8,913 nt of DNA from an uncultured Bacillota bacterium (lineage in GTDB: Bacteria > Bacillota > Clostridia > UBA1381), in NCBI GenBank assembly GCA_949297205.1, contig CASFSH010000231.1:1-8913 (forward strand), read 5' to 3'. The position numbers and the translations under genes were made by a program. A model generated the notes under the pieces. That model saw only the letters and a program-made list of their open reading frames with translations, did not search any database and was not told the DNA's origin. Below are positions 1 to 6,900 of the stretch, one piece after another. Numbering within the stretch: the stretch's first letter is position 1; each line of letters opens with the position of its first letter.

Positions 1-1
1 A

Positions 2-235
2 CGCGCATATGATAAGCGTTGGAAAAAATATTGTGATAAATATAGCTTAAATATTACTGCACATCAATTGCGGCATGGTTACGCAACAATGCTATTTGAA
101 GCAGGCATAGACATTAAAGATGCACAGGACCTGATGGGACATTCCGACATAAATTTAACCAGGTCTATTTATACGCATATAAGAGATAAACGCAAAGTTG
201 AAACAGCCGAAAAAATAAACAATTTTGTTTTCTAA
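2..235 (+). CDS. Tyrosine recombinase/integrase, C-terminal end (5' part outside window)
   Basis: The reading frame is open from the window edge to TAA at 233-235 and gives 77 residues. It holds the end of the catalytic domain of a phage or ICE-type tyrosine recombinase: HQLRH (the H-x-x-R box), LMGHSDI (the second conserved His region) and SIYTHI, whose Tyr is the expected nucleophile that attaches to DNA. These enzymes cut and rejoin attachment sites to insert or excise an element. The C-terminal tail after the Tyr is short (about 20 residues), as in Tn916/phage-type integrases. The gene ends 55 nt before a tRNA 3'-end fragment that looks like the element's attachment site, which supports its role in integrating the element lying to the left. 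Family assignment is firm. The specific element type is unknown because the N-terminal part is not in the window. Confidence 0.92.
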   Translation, partial: RAYDKRWKKYCDKYSLNITAHQLRHGYATMLFEAGIDIKDAQDLMGHSDINLTRSIYTHIRDKRKVETAEKINNFVF

Positions 236-289
236 TGCAAATGGTAGTCAAATACGCTATAACTATTGTATTTATGCAGATAAAATCAT

Positions 290-313
290 GTTCAAATCCT
301 GTCATCCCGACCA
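290..313 (+). other. Partial tRNA 3' end (tRNA-Pro-like), probable att site
   Basis: The segment reads as the T-loop (GTTCAAATCC), the 3' half of the T-stem (CCTGT), a 7-nt acceptor strand (CATCCCG), a discriminator A and CCA. The 5' side of the T-stem, which should read close to ACAGG, is instead TCATG, and no D-arm, anticodon arm or 5' acceptor strand precedes it. It is therefore a tRNA tail, not a whole tRNA. CATCCCG implies a 5' acceptor strand CGGGATG, typical of bacterial tRNA-Pro. A tRNA tail beside an integrase end is the usual footprint of site-specific insertion. The intact tRNA should lie at the other end of the element, to the left of the window. The tRNA identity (Pro) is inferred from the acceptor strand. 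Confidence 0.75.
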
Positions 314-316
314 GGC

Positions 317-350
317 AAAGTCCGGAGTCGAAGTTGATTCCGGACTTTTT
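317..350 (+). terminator. Intrinsic terminator after the tRNA fragment
   Basis: A perfect 10-bp stem, AAAGTCCGGA (317-326) with TCCGGACTTT (339-348), encloses a 12-nt loop and ends in a run of T. It starts 3 nt after the CCA of the tRNA fragment, so it is probably the original terminator of that tRNA gene, now separated from the tRNA body by the inserted element. On the minus strand the hairpin could also help end transcription of the operon that stops at 395, although the T run there is shorter. Confidence 0.85.
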
Positions 351-394
351 AGTGTATGTTTTTTTGATATTTTCGTTAAGTGGGTGGTTATGAC

Positions 395-1648
395 TTAAAT
401 TAATTCATTATAAATCCAAAGAACGGTGTAACGGTTTTTTAAATCCATAGCGTATTTTACAGCATTATTTATTTTTTCTTTTCCGTACAGATTATAAAAA
501 TCCTCCATGGAAAGATTAACGGAATTAAGATATTGTATAAGTTCTTCCGAAGACGGTACTTCTTTAAGTATATTTTGTATTTCTTTCCATTTTATCTTGT
601 ATATTTCGTATTTATCGTCCCAATGCCATCCGAGGTTTTTCTGAAGTTCAATAATGCCGTCGGCTGCGTCGGTATATATTTTTCTTATTTCCTGTTCCCA
701 TATTTTTTCGTTAAAATGCTTTTTATTGGGCAGGCAGGACATAGAAATAAGTTTTTCGCGTATTTTTTGAGATATAACGGTTGAATAAGCCACATCTGTT
801 CCGTGAAGAAAATACGGTTCATTATTGAGTATTCCCACAACTTCAAAAAAATGTGACAGATGATGTTCACTTCCTGAAGCGGGGCGGGAATTATTCACAT
901 ATGCCATGGCAATGCCGGTACCGATAAGTGATTCGGTAAGTGTTTTAACGGCGTAAGGTTCCCTGTTTAATAACGAATTTCCTATATCTTTTATTTTATT
1001 TACCATATCCGATATAATACTATATACATAATCACAGAAATATTCATTATTAATAAATGCCGAAAGCTTCCAGTCATTAAGACATGAAAATTTTCCGATA
1101 ATGTCACCATAGCCTGATTTTATCATAGATATAGGAGCATTTTTCAGAATATTAATATCAGCGATAATTGCATCGGGTAAATGTGTTGTATATGTAATTT
1201 TCATATTATTGATTATAAGCGCCGCCGAATTTGATGCATATCCGTCCATTGACGGTGCGGTTGCCACAATAAAATACGGAAGATCCTTTTTAAAACTGAC
1301 GTATTTGCATATGTCCTGTATTACACCGGAGCCGATGCCTATAATTAAATCGGTTTTTTCATTAAGCTGTGATGATAGCCGTTCAATTGCATTTTCGTCA
1401 GGAACAAGCATTTTTTCATCTGTAAAAACATATACCTGTTCTGTGCGGTTTAAACATTGATTTTCAATTTCTTTGCCGCATATTTCATATGTGTTTTTAT
1501 CCGCTGTAATTAAAATGTGATGATAATTACTGACAAGACCGGCAATTTCATGCAGTGCATTTTCCTTTATGATTATATGTTTTATGGCACAGGAGTGATG
1601 TTTGCCGCATTTACAATCAAATTTTTTTATTGAATTTTCAAAATCCAT
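395..1648 (-). CDS. araM: sn-Glycerol-1-phosphate dehydrogenase, AraM/EgsA family
   Basis: This 417-residue protein matches the iron-type alcohol dehydrogenase-like fold of glycerol-1-phosphate dehydrogenases, which reduce dihydroxyacetone phosphate to sn-glycerol-1-phosphate with NAD(P)H in the cytoplasm. Visible signatures are the nucleotide-binding GIGSGVIQD (104-112), TAPSMDGYAS (130-139), GYGDIIGK (179-186), RPASGSEHHLSH (255-266) and LHG (281-283). Asp182, a His in the EHHLSH segment and His282 are the likely metal ligands. The N-terminal CxCGxxH segment and the roughly 120-residue helical tail are usual in bacterial members. The ATG overlaps the stop of the upstream phosphatase gene by one base (TAATG). 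The GGGGGA ribosome binding site lies inside the end of that gene, so translation is probably coupled. In Bacillus subtilis the homologue AraM sits beside the phosphatase AraL, as here. The symbol follows that homology; no arabinose genes are present. Confidence 0.9.
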   Translation of the reverse strand: MDFENSIKKFDCKCGKHHSCAIKHIIIKENALHEIAGLVSNYHHILITADKNTYEICGKEIENQCLNRTEQVYVFTDEKMLVPDENAIERLSSQLNEKTDLIIGIGSGVIQDICKYVSFKKDLPYFIVATAPSMDGYASNSAALIINNMKITYTTHLPDAIIADINILKNAPISMIKSGYGDIIGKFSCLNDWKLSAFINNEYFCDYVYSIISDMVNKIKDIGNSLLNREPYAVKTLTESLIGTGIAMAYVNNSRPASGSEHHLSHFFEVVGILNNEPYFLHGTDVAYSTVISQKIREKLISMSCLPNKKHFNEKIWEQEIRKIYTDAADGIIELQKNLGWHWDDKYEIYKIKWKEIQNILKEVPSSEELIQYLNSVNLSMEDFYNLYGKEKINNAVKYAMDLKNRYTVLWIYNELI

Positions 1649-2457
1649 TAATGATCCCCCTTAATACTGTCATATATTTGTTTTATATTTTCAAAAATAT
1701 AATCGGGATGAATATTGTATTTTTCAATATCGTTTATAGTACCTTCTCCGCTTAATACATATATTGTACTGACACCGGCATTTAATCCGCCGGCAATATC
1801 GGTATACAGTCTGTCGCCGATAACAACGGTTTCTTCCTTTGTAAATTTTGTTTTATTAATTGCCTCGTTAATAATTTCCGGTTCGGGCTTCCCTATAAAT
1901 TTCGGGTTTCTCTTTGTGGCATTAAAAAGTATCTGACTGATACTTCCGCAGTCGGGAACATATCCGTACCATACAGGACATATCGGATCGGGGTTAGTGG
2001 CAATGTAATCAACACCTTTGTTTAAAAGTATACAGGCGTCCTCAAGTTTTTTGAATGTGAGCTCTGTGTCAAAGCCCATACATAAACAGTCAATGTTGTC
2101 ACATAGTGTGTCGGTGACCGGAAGACCGGCATTATGAAGTTGTTTTGTAAATGATTTTGTTCCGAATGTATATATTTTTTTATAATGTTTTTTTAAAAGA
2201 AATGAAATTGTAGCATCGGTGGAGGTGAAAAAGTCTTCGGTTTCGGCTTTTATTCCCATATTGTTTAGCTTTTTTACATAATCAGTTGCATTTTTTGAAG
2301 AATTATTTGTAATGAACATATACCGTCCGCCTATGTTTATTATATAATCGAGCAATTCTGTAACTCCGTCAAACAAATTATTATCTATGTATATGGTACC
2401 GTCCATGTCAAACAGATATAATTTTTTGCTTTTTAATGATTTGGTTGTTTTTGTCAT
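1648..2457 (-). CDS. HAD-superfamily phosphatase, NagD/AraL type (HAD-IIA)
   Basis: The protein has 269 residues, the normal length for HAD-IIA sugar-phosphate or p-nitrophenyl-phosphate phosphatases. Motif I is DMDGT (17-21, nucleophile Asp17 and acid/base Asp19), motif II is ITNNSS (49-54), motif III is the Lys in IGKPEPE (Lys190) and motif IV is GDRLYTD (214-220). The C2-type cap lies between motifs II and III (about 75-185). No signal peptide or membrane segment is seen, so it acts in the cytoplasm. It is the first gene of a two-gene minus-strand operon and its TAA overlaps the next ATG. The ATG at 2457 is the only sensible start before the DxD motif. Its ribosome binding site is weak (GAAGG, about 14 nt away). 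The natural substrate cannot be read from sequence. Pairing with a glycerol-1-phosphate dehydrogenase hints at a glycerol- or sugar-phosphate (inference). Confidence 0.92.
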   Translation of the reverse strand: MTKTTKSLKSKKLYLFDMDGTIYIDNNLFDGVTELLDYIINIGGRYMFITNNSSKNATDYVKKLNNMGIKAETEDFFTSTDATISFLLKKHYKKIYTFGTKSFTKQLHNAGLPVTDTLCDNIDCLCMGFDTELTFKKLEDACILLNKGVDYIATNPDPICPVWYGYVPDCGSISQILFNATKRNPKFIGKPEPEIINEAINKTKFTKEETVVIGDRLYTDIAGGLNAGVSTIYVLSGEGTINDIEKYNIHPDYIFENIKQIYDSIKGDH

Positions 2458-2539
2458 ATTTTTTACCGTACCTTCGTATACTGATTTTATAATTAAAAAA
2501 AAGATTGAGAAATAATAATATTTACATATATTGTTTTAA

Positions 2540-2568
2540 ATTAAATTGTTTATAAATACAAAAAACAA
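2540..2568 (-). promoter_or_regulatory. Possible promoter of the phosphatase/AraM operon
   Basis: On the minus strand TTGTTT (plus positions 2563-2568) and TTTAAT (2540-2545) are 17 nt apart and would start transcription about 75 nt before the ATG at 2457. The surroundings are almost pure A/T, so chance matches are common. This is the best candidate I found, not a firm one. Confidence 0.25.
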
Positions 2569-2588
2569 TAAAATTTATATATAAAAGC

Positions 2589-2617
2589 TTTACAAATTAT
2601 ATTAAGTATTATATAAT
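2589..2617 (+). promoter_or_regulatory. Sigma-A-type promoter of the mgtC-family gene
   Basis: TTTACA (2589-2594) and a perfect TATAAT (2612-2617) are separated by exactly 17 nt. Transcription would start near 2624 and leave a leader of about 115 nt before the gene. The 280-nt region from 2458 to 2737 is a divergent promoter region. Apart from this promoter and the weaker minus-strand candidate it holds no gene or clear structured RNA that I can see. Confidence 0.7.
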
Positions 2618-2724
2618 ATAATAACATAAAAATCAACAAGCAAAAAGAAATTCAACGAATATACGGACAGTAAAATAAAGTGTTTGATGAAAGGTTTTTG
2701 TGTTTTCTGTAATTAATAACCGAC

Positions 2725-2740
2725 GGGAGTGATAATATTG
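2725..2740 (+). promoter_or_regulatory. Ribosome binding site that sets a TTG start
   Basis: GGGAGTGA (2725-2732) closely matches the 16S anti-Shine-Dalgarno partner. The GTG at 2729 lies inside this site and cannot use it, whereas the TTG at 2738 is 8 nt after GGAG (2726-2729). I therefore take TTG as the start of the following gene. Confidence 0.65.
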
Positions 2741-3412
2741 GATTTTGTAAATTGGAGCCAATTGATGTACATAATCCGAATGATTGTTGCAAGTTTTTGT
2801 GGTATATGCATAGGACTTGAACGAAAAAACAGGTTAAAGGAAGCTGGTGTGAGAACGCACTGTGTTGTTGCCTGTGCATCTGCACTTATGATGATAATTT
2901 CAAAGTATTGTTTTGCGGATTTACCTATAGGAGTTGACGGAGTAAGGGGAGCGGATGAAGCAAGAATTGCCGCACAGGTTGTAAGCGGAATAGGCTTTTT
3001 GGGTGCCGGGATGATTTTTGTACATAAAAATACTATTACGGGACTTACTACTGCCGCAGGAATATGGGCAACATCGGGAGTAGGGCTTGCAATAGGTGCG
3101 GGAATGTATATTGTAGGTATTGCATCAACAATTATTATTATATTGGCACAAATTCTTTTGCATAAGAATTTTCGCTGGCTTAAAAATTCAAAGCTAAAAA
3201 AACTTGTGATTAAAAATGTTAATGTCACGGGATATCAGCAATATATTACCGATTTGTTTATAAAACACGGTATTTCTGTATATGATGTTAATATAGAGAA
3301 AAATGAAACTGACAGTAACTATACTTTTATTATTGAAGTGCCTCAGAATATAAGTGAAGAAAAGATATTGTCTTTTGTTGATTTTAAATGTAAAATAAGC
3401 GAAAATTCATAA
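2738..3412 (+). CDS. MgtC/SapB-family membrane protein
   Basis: The product has about 224 residues from the TTG start (227 if GTG at 2729 is used). The N-terminal two thirds is the MgtC membrane domain with its hallmark motifs (counted from GTG): GLERK (29-33), AGVRTH (39-44) and the signature RIAAQVVSGIGFLGAGMI (79-96), followed by TTAAGIWATSGVGLAIGAG (107-125). There are about four to five hydrophobic segments between residues 12 and 145. The C-terminal 75 residues form a soluble alpha/beta domain like the ACT-like tail of longer MgtC members. In Salmonella and Mycobacterium, MgtC is linked to growth at low magnesium and to modulation of the F-type ATP synthase. In Firmicutes the role is usually unknown, so I give no symbol. 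It has its own promoter upstream and a terminator downstream, so it is probably a single-gene unit. Confidence 0.92.
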   Translation: MDFVNWSQLMYIIRMIVASFCGICIGLERKNRLKEAGVRTHCVVACASALMMIISKYCFADLPIGVDGVRGADEARIAAQVVSGIGFLGAGMIFVHKNTITGLTTAAGIWATSGVGLAIGAGMYIVGIASTIIIILAQILLHKNFRWLKNSKLKKLVIKNVNVTGYQQYITDLFIKHGISVYDVNIEKNETDSNYTFIIEVPQNISEEKILSFVDFKCKISENS

Positions 3413-3436
3413 ATTAAAAATTCGATAAAATAAGAT

Positions 3437-3480
3437 AAAATGCGGGCATTTCATTGTATTATGATTTGCTCGTGTTTTTT
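3437..3480 (+). terminator. Intrinsic terminator after the mgtC-family gene
   Basis: The stem pairs AAAATGCGGGCA with TGCTCGTGTTTT (with three G-T wobbles), then a 2x2 mismatch, then TCAT with ATGA around a small loop. A run of six T (3475-3480) ends it. The position, 25 nt after the stop codon, fits transcription end. Confidence 0.75.
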
Positions 3481-3513
3481 ATAAAATAATTTTGTGAGAA
3501 AGCATTATAAATA

Positions 3514-3542
3514 TTTACTTTTATATATATTTATGTTATACT
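3514..3542 (+). promoter_or_regulatory. Sigma-A-type promoter of the GNAT gene
   Basis: TTTACT (3514-3519) and TATACT (3537-3542) are 17 nt apart, placing the start near 3549. The resulting leader of about 85 nt carries a small CCGT-AAAT-ACGG hairpin (3604-3615) just ahead of the AAGGTG ribosome binding site. I see no known riboswitch in it. Confidence 0.65.
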
Positions 3543-3632
3543 GACACCGTAAAAAATATTTATTGATTTATTTTAAAGAATTAAAATGATTAAGTCAGTC
3601 AGACCGTAAATACGGAAAAAAGGTGTTATGAA

Positions 3633-4511
3633 ATGAATACTCAGACATATAAATTTTTAATACTTAATCGTGATAATGATATATTAAGGAACAGCTTTAA
3701 TGAACTTTCAATGAAAATTTTTGGATTGTCATTTGAAAATTGGTATCGAAAAGGTTATTGGAAAGACAGCTATATTCCTTATGTACTCACAGACAATGGA
3801 AAAGTTGTTTCAAATATATCGGTAAACGTTATTGACTGTATGCTGGAGAATGAAAACAGACGTTTTATACAATTGGGAACGGTCATGACAGAAAAATCGT
3901 ACCGCAGAAAAGGACTTTGCAGCTTTATTATGAATTGCATTTTAGATGAATGGATACCAAAATGTGATGGAATATATTTATATGCAAATGACAGCGTTAT
4001 TAATTTTTATCCGAAATTTGGATTTGAAAGGCATAATGAATTTCAATACGGAATGGATATAAATCAGGGTACAGCCTGTGCAAAAAAACTTGATACAGAT
4101 AATTTATCACATATAAAAAAGCTTTGCAGCTGTATAAAAAACACAAACCGGTTTTCGAAAATCATATTAATTGATTATGAGAGTATTTTAATGTTTTACT
4201 GTACACAATTTATGAAAGATTGTATATATTTTGTTGATGGGTATGATGCTGTTGTTATTGCAGACTTTAACAAAGACACGATGTTATGTTATGAAGTATT
4301 CGGAGGCTATGGATATGAGCTTAGGGACATAGTAACTGCTGTGGCAAGACAGGATACCCGTCATGTTTTATTGGGATTTACGCCCAAGAAAAAAGAAGGT
4401 ATGAAAATAAATGCACTGCATCAGGAGGATACAAATTTTTTTTGGCATCACAGCAAGAAATTTATATTTGAAAATAAAAATATGATGTTTCCATTACTTT
4501 CGCATGCTTGA
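3633..4511 (+). CDS. GNAT-family N-acetyltransferase with long C-terminal half
   Basis: The protein has 292 residues. Residues about 5-140 form a GNAT domain. Motif A, which binds the acetyl-CoA pyrophosphate, is seen as QLGTVMTEKSYRRKGLCSF (80-98), with RRKGL as the R/Q-x-x-G-x turn. Motif B is INFYPKFGFER (123-133), a common GNAT ending. The enzyme would transfer an acetyl group from acetyl-CoA to an amine; the acceptor cannot be told. The remaining 150 residues (145-292) do not carry a second clear motif A. They could be a degenerate second GNAT-like fold, as in Eis-type enzymes, or a dimerisation or substrate domain. AAGGTG 7 nt before the ATG supports the start. It is soluble, with no signal peptide. 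The rhamnosidase-like gene starts 72 nt later, so co-transcription is possible because no terminator lies between them. Confidence 0.87.
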   Translation: MNTQTYKFLILNRDNDILRNSFNELSMKIFGLSFENWYRKGYWKDSYIPYVLTDNGKVVSNISVNVIDCMLENENRRFIQLGTVMTEKSYRRKGLCSFIMNCILDEWIPKCDGIYLYANDSVINFYPKFGFERHNEFQYGMDINQGTACAKKLDTDNLSHIKKLCSCIKNTNRFSKIILIDYESILMFYCTQFMKDCIYFVDGYDAVVIADFNKDTMLCYEVFGGYGYELRDIVTAVARQDTRHVLLGFTPKKKEGMKINALHQEDTNFFWHHSKKFIFENKNMMFPLLSHA

Positions 4512-4545
4512 TAAAAGACGTAAAATTATATAATTGCAATTATAT
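4508..4545 (+). promoter_or_regulatory. Possible promoter with perfect 18-bp palindrome (operator candidate)
   Basis: ATATAATTGCAATTATAT (4528-4545) is a perfect palindrome. It has no room for a loop, so as DNA it suits a dimeric repressor better than an RNA hairpin. Its left half contains TATAAT (4529-4534), which could serve as a -10 box with TTGATA (4508-4513) at a short 15-nt spacing. A repressor bound here would block that promoter. AT-rich sequence makes short palindromes common, but 18 bp without a mismatch is notable. Confidence 0.4.
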
Positions 4546-4583
4546 TGCTTAAAATTTTGTATTATGAAAGGATATTCGAAAAT

Positions 4584-6539
4584 ATGAAAAGTTACTGGAT
4601 ATGGAATTACGGTGATTATGAAATATATCATACTAACCTTGTAAATTCAAGACGACAGGAATACGGTGCAGATTACCCTGTATTCTGGAGAATGAGTGAT
4701 ATTGAAAGAAATATTAAATTTTACAGCGAAATTCAGACAGAAACAAAGGGACATATTAAACTTTGGGTTAAGGGAATAGGACATATCGTTATAGACGGAA
4801 ACAGGTATAAATCAGACATGGATATACCGCTCGAACCGGGAAATCATACCATGCAAATTTGCGTATCAAATCTTAACGGTCTGCCTGCGGCCTTTATTGA
4901 AAGTGATGTTTGTGCCACCGGAGAGGGATGGTACACAATTGACAAAGAGGAAAACAAAATAAAAGCAGGATATGATGTGTTCTATGACAGTGCGGAAAAA
5001 AATCCTGAGAACTTTCCTTTTGCCTATGAAAGAAAAAAGCCTGTATCAAAAGAAAAATTGCAAAAAGGTATTTTATTTGATTTCGGAAAAGAAATGTTCG
5101 GATATCTGCTGATAACCAATGCGAAAAAGGAAGAACATATTCATGTTTCATACGGAGAATCGAGGGAGGAGGCAACGGATACAGATGAATCACTGATTTT
5201 TGAAGATGTTACGGGAGAACAAAGCTATAAACTCAGGCAGCGTGCTTTTAGATACATATTCATTTCAGGCAGTGAAAGTGCCGAGGCTGAAGCAGATTAT
5301 GAATATCTGCCGCTTGAATATAAAGGAAGTTTCAGGTGCAATAACGAAACTGTAAATAAAATATGGGATTTATGCGCATATACTCTTCATCTTAATTCAA
5401 GAGAGGTGTTTTTGGACGGTATTAAGCGTGACAGGTGGCTGTGGTCGGGAGATGCATATCAGAGTTATAAATTCAGCAACTATCTGTTTTTTGACAAAGA
5501 GATAATAAAGCGTTCAATTCTCGGACTACGAGGAAGAGATCCTATAGTTGAACATATTAATACAATTACCGATTACAGTTTATATTGGATTATAAGTTTA
5601 AATGAATATTATATGAATTTTAAAGATAAGGAATTTTTGGATTTTATTTATCCAAGAGCAGTTTCTTTAATGGACTTTGTGAAAGGCCGTGAAGATGAAA
5701 ACGGTTTGGTCACAAAAAAGTATAATGACTGGATTTTTATTGATTGGAGTGAACTTGATTTTACCGGTGCAGTATGTGCTGAGCAGATACTCTATATTCA
5801 GGCAAATAAATCAATGGCAAACATCTCAAAAATTATTGGAAAACCGTTCAAAAAATATGAAGAAAAAGCAGACGAGCTTATAAGAAAAGTAAATGAGCTG
5901 TATTGGGATGATGAAAAAGGGGCATTTATAGACAGTTTTGAATCGGGTAAAGGAAATGTTACAAGACACGCAAATATTTTTGCTGTTTTATATGATATTG
6001 CAACAAAAGAACAAATAGAAAGCATTGTAAAAAATGTATTGTTCAATGAAAAAATAATTAAAATAACCACACCGTATTTTGAAGGATATGAACTTGATGT
6101 TATGGGAAAACTGGGACATCTTGATTATATTGAAGATATGCTTTTATCCTATTGGAAAGGTATGCTTGATTTGGGAGCTGCAACAATTTGGGAGGAATTT
6201 GATCCTAAATTGAAAGAAACAGAACATTACAGTATGTACAACAATAAATACGGAAAATCTCTATGTCATGCCTGGGGCTCAGGACCGATATATTTGCTGG
6301 GAAAATATTATTTAGGGGTATATCCTACAAGTGCCGGTTTTGAAACTTTTGAAATTTCTCCAAATCTCGGAGGCTGGGAATTTATTGAAGGTACCGTTCC
6401 GATTAACGGCGGAGAGGTAAAGGTTTATCTGTCAAAAAACAGATTGGAAGTTACAGCATCAAGAGACGGAGGAACTTTAATTTTTAAAGATAATAAATAT
6501 ACGCTGAAACCGGGAGAAAAGCTTGTTATTGCACAATAA
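4584..6539 (+). CDS. Alpha-L-rhamnosidase-like glycoside hydrolase (GH78 type), cytoplasmic
   Basis: From ATG 4584 (AAAGGA 11 nt upstream) the protein has 651 residues. I prefer this to the upstream TTG at 4545, which lies in the operator-like region and lacks a binding site. Residues 1-250 form beta-rich domains with the family's FDFGKEMFGYL (165-175) and YGESREEA (190-197). Residues about 250-580 form the (alpha/alpha)6 catalytic barrel, with FLDGIKRDRWLWSGDA (276-291) and TIWEEFD (534-540), then HAWGSGP (562-568). Residues 580-651 form the C-terminal beta domain. By comparison with Bacillus RhaB, Asp278, Asp283, Asp290 and Glu537 sit at the catalytic and binding positions; Asp283 replaces the usual Glu. 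GH78 enzymes remove terminal L-rhamnose from plant polysaccharide fragments or glycosides by inversion. No signal peptide is present, so it would act on imported oligosaccharides. The exact substrate is uncertain. Confidence 0.87.
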   Translation: MKSYWIWNYGDYEIYHTNLVNSRRQEYGADYPVFWRMSDIERNIKFYSEIQTETKGHIKLWVKGIGHIVIDGNRYKSDMDIPLEPGNHTMQICVSNLNGLPAAFIESDVCATGEGWYTIDKEENKIKAGYDVFYDSAEKNPENFPFAYERKKPVSKEKLQKGILFDFGKEMFGYLLITNAKKEEHIHVSYGESREEATDTDESLIFEDVTGEQSYKLRQRAFRYIFISGSESAEAEADYEYLPLEYKGSFRCNNETVNKIWDLCAYTLHLNSREVFLDGIKRDRWLWSGDAYQSYKFSNYLFFDKEIIKRSILGLRGRDPIVEHINTITDYSLYWIISLNEYYMNFKDKEFLDFIYPRAVSLMDFVKGREDENGLVTKKYNDWIFIDWSELDFTGAVCAEQILYIQANKSMANISKIIGKPFKKYEEKADELIRKVNELYWDDEKGAFIDSFESGKGNVTRHANIFAVLYDIATKEQIESIVKNVLFNEKIIKITTPYFEGYELDVMGKLGHLDYIEDMLLSYWKGMLDLGAATIWEEFDPKLKETEHYSMYNNKYGKSLCHAWGSGPIYLLGKYYLGVYPTSAGFETFEISPNLGGWEFIEGTVPINGGEVKVYLSKNRLEVTASRDGGTLIFKDNKYTLKPGEKLVIAQ

Positions 6540-6650
6540 TTTCAATTTAATGTGAAAAACATTTTTGAAGTAATGTTATATATAATTCTGTTTGCTCAAA
6601 TCTCAACAGAATAAATAATATAATTAAATTAATTTTATTTATTTTGTGCA

Positions 6651-6679
6651 TTGAACAAAATGTAAAATTATGATATTCT
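6651..6679 (+). promoter_or_regulatory. Extended -10 promoter driving the B12 riboswitch transcript
   Basis: TTGAAC (6651-6656) and TATTCT (6674-6679) are 17 nt apart, and TGA directly before the -10 gives the TGn extended -10 motif. Transcription would start near 6686, about 15 nt before the first riboswitch helix, which is where a promoter should be. The stretch from 6540 to 6650 is AT-rich and holds only a weak 8-bp hairpin (ATTCTGTT 6585-6592 with AACAGAAT 6605-6612) without a T run. Confidence 0.65.
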
Positions 6680-6700
6680 AATATTCAAATAAGATATTCA

Positions 6701-6899
6701 CACAAAGTGTCGGCTGTACCGTATGGGTACAGTTGGTGAAAAGGGAATTGGGTGAGAATCCCATGCGTTTAACAGTCACTGTATACACTGAAGAATTTAT
6801 GCTTGTTGATGAAAATCGGCCATTAGGAAACTGAGAAGGTAAAGCATAAAATCGTTAAGAAAAGTTCTTTATATGGTGTGAGCCAGAAGACCTGCTTTG
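6701..6899 (+). ncRNA. Cobalamin (B12) riboswitch aptamer
   Basis: The conserved cobalamin-aptamer elements occur in order. There is a P2-like hairpin CTGTACC/GGTACAG (6714-6732), AAAAGGGAA (6739-6747), then TGGGTGAGAATCCCATGCG, then AGTCACTGTA (6774-6783). Next comes a peripheral stem TTTATGCTT (6796-6804) with AAGCATAAA (6842-6850) enclosing GCCATTAGGAAACTGAGAAGG, and finally the B12 box AGCCAGAAGACCTGC (6881-6895). CAAAG (6703-6707) and CTTTG (6895-6899) can close P1. Such aptamers bind adenosyl- or other cobalamins and normally switch expression off when B12 is plentiful. It lies in the leader of the secreted SLH protein gene, with a terminator downstream, so control is most likely by transcription attenuation. 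The family call is secure; ligand subtype and exact ends are not. Confidence 0.95.
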
Positions 6900-6900
6900 A

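Noticed and set aside
290..313. Complete tRNA gene
   Set aside because: Only the T-loop, 3' T-stem strand, acceptor strand and CCA are present; the preceding bases do not form the other arms.
2618..2737. Mg2+ riboswitch (M-box) before the mgtC-family gene
   Set aside because: The leader is only about 115 nt, very AT-rich, and shows none of the conserved M-box blocks.
2713..3228. Minus-strand open frame of 171 codons across the mgtC-family gene
   Set aside because: It is antisense to a gene with unmistakable MgtC motifs, and its Pro/Ala/Ile-rich translation is a reflection of that gene.
6585..6612. Terminator after the rhamnosidase-like gene
   Set aside because: The 8-bp stem ATTCTGTT/AACAGAAT is AT-rich and is followed by AAATAATA rather than a T run, so it is too weak to call.
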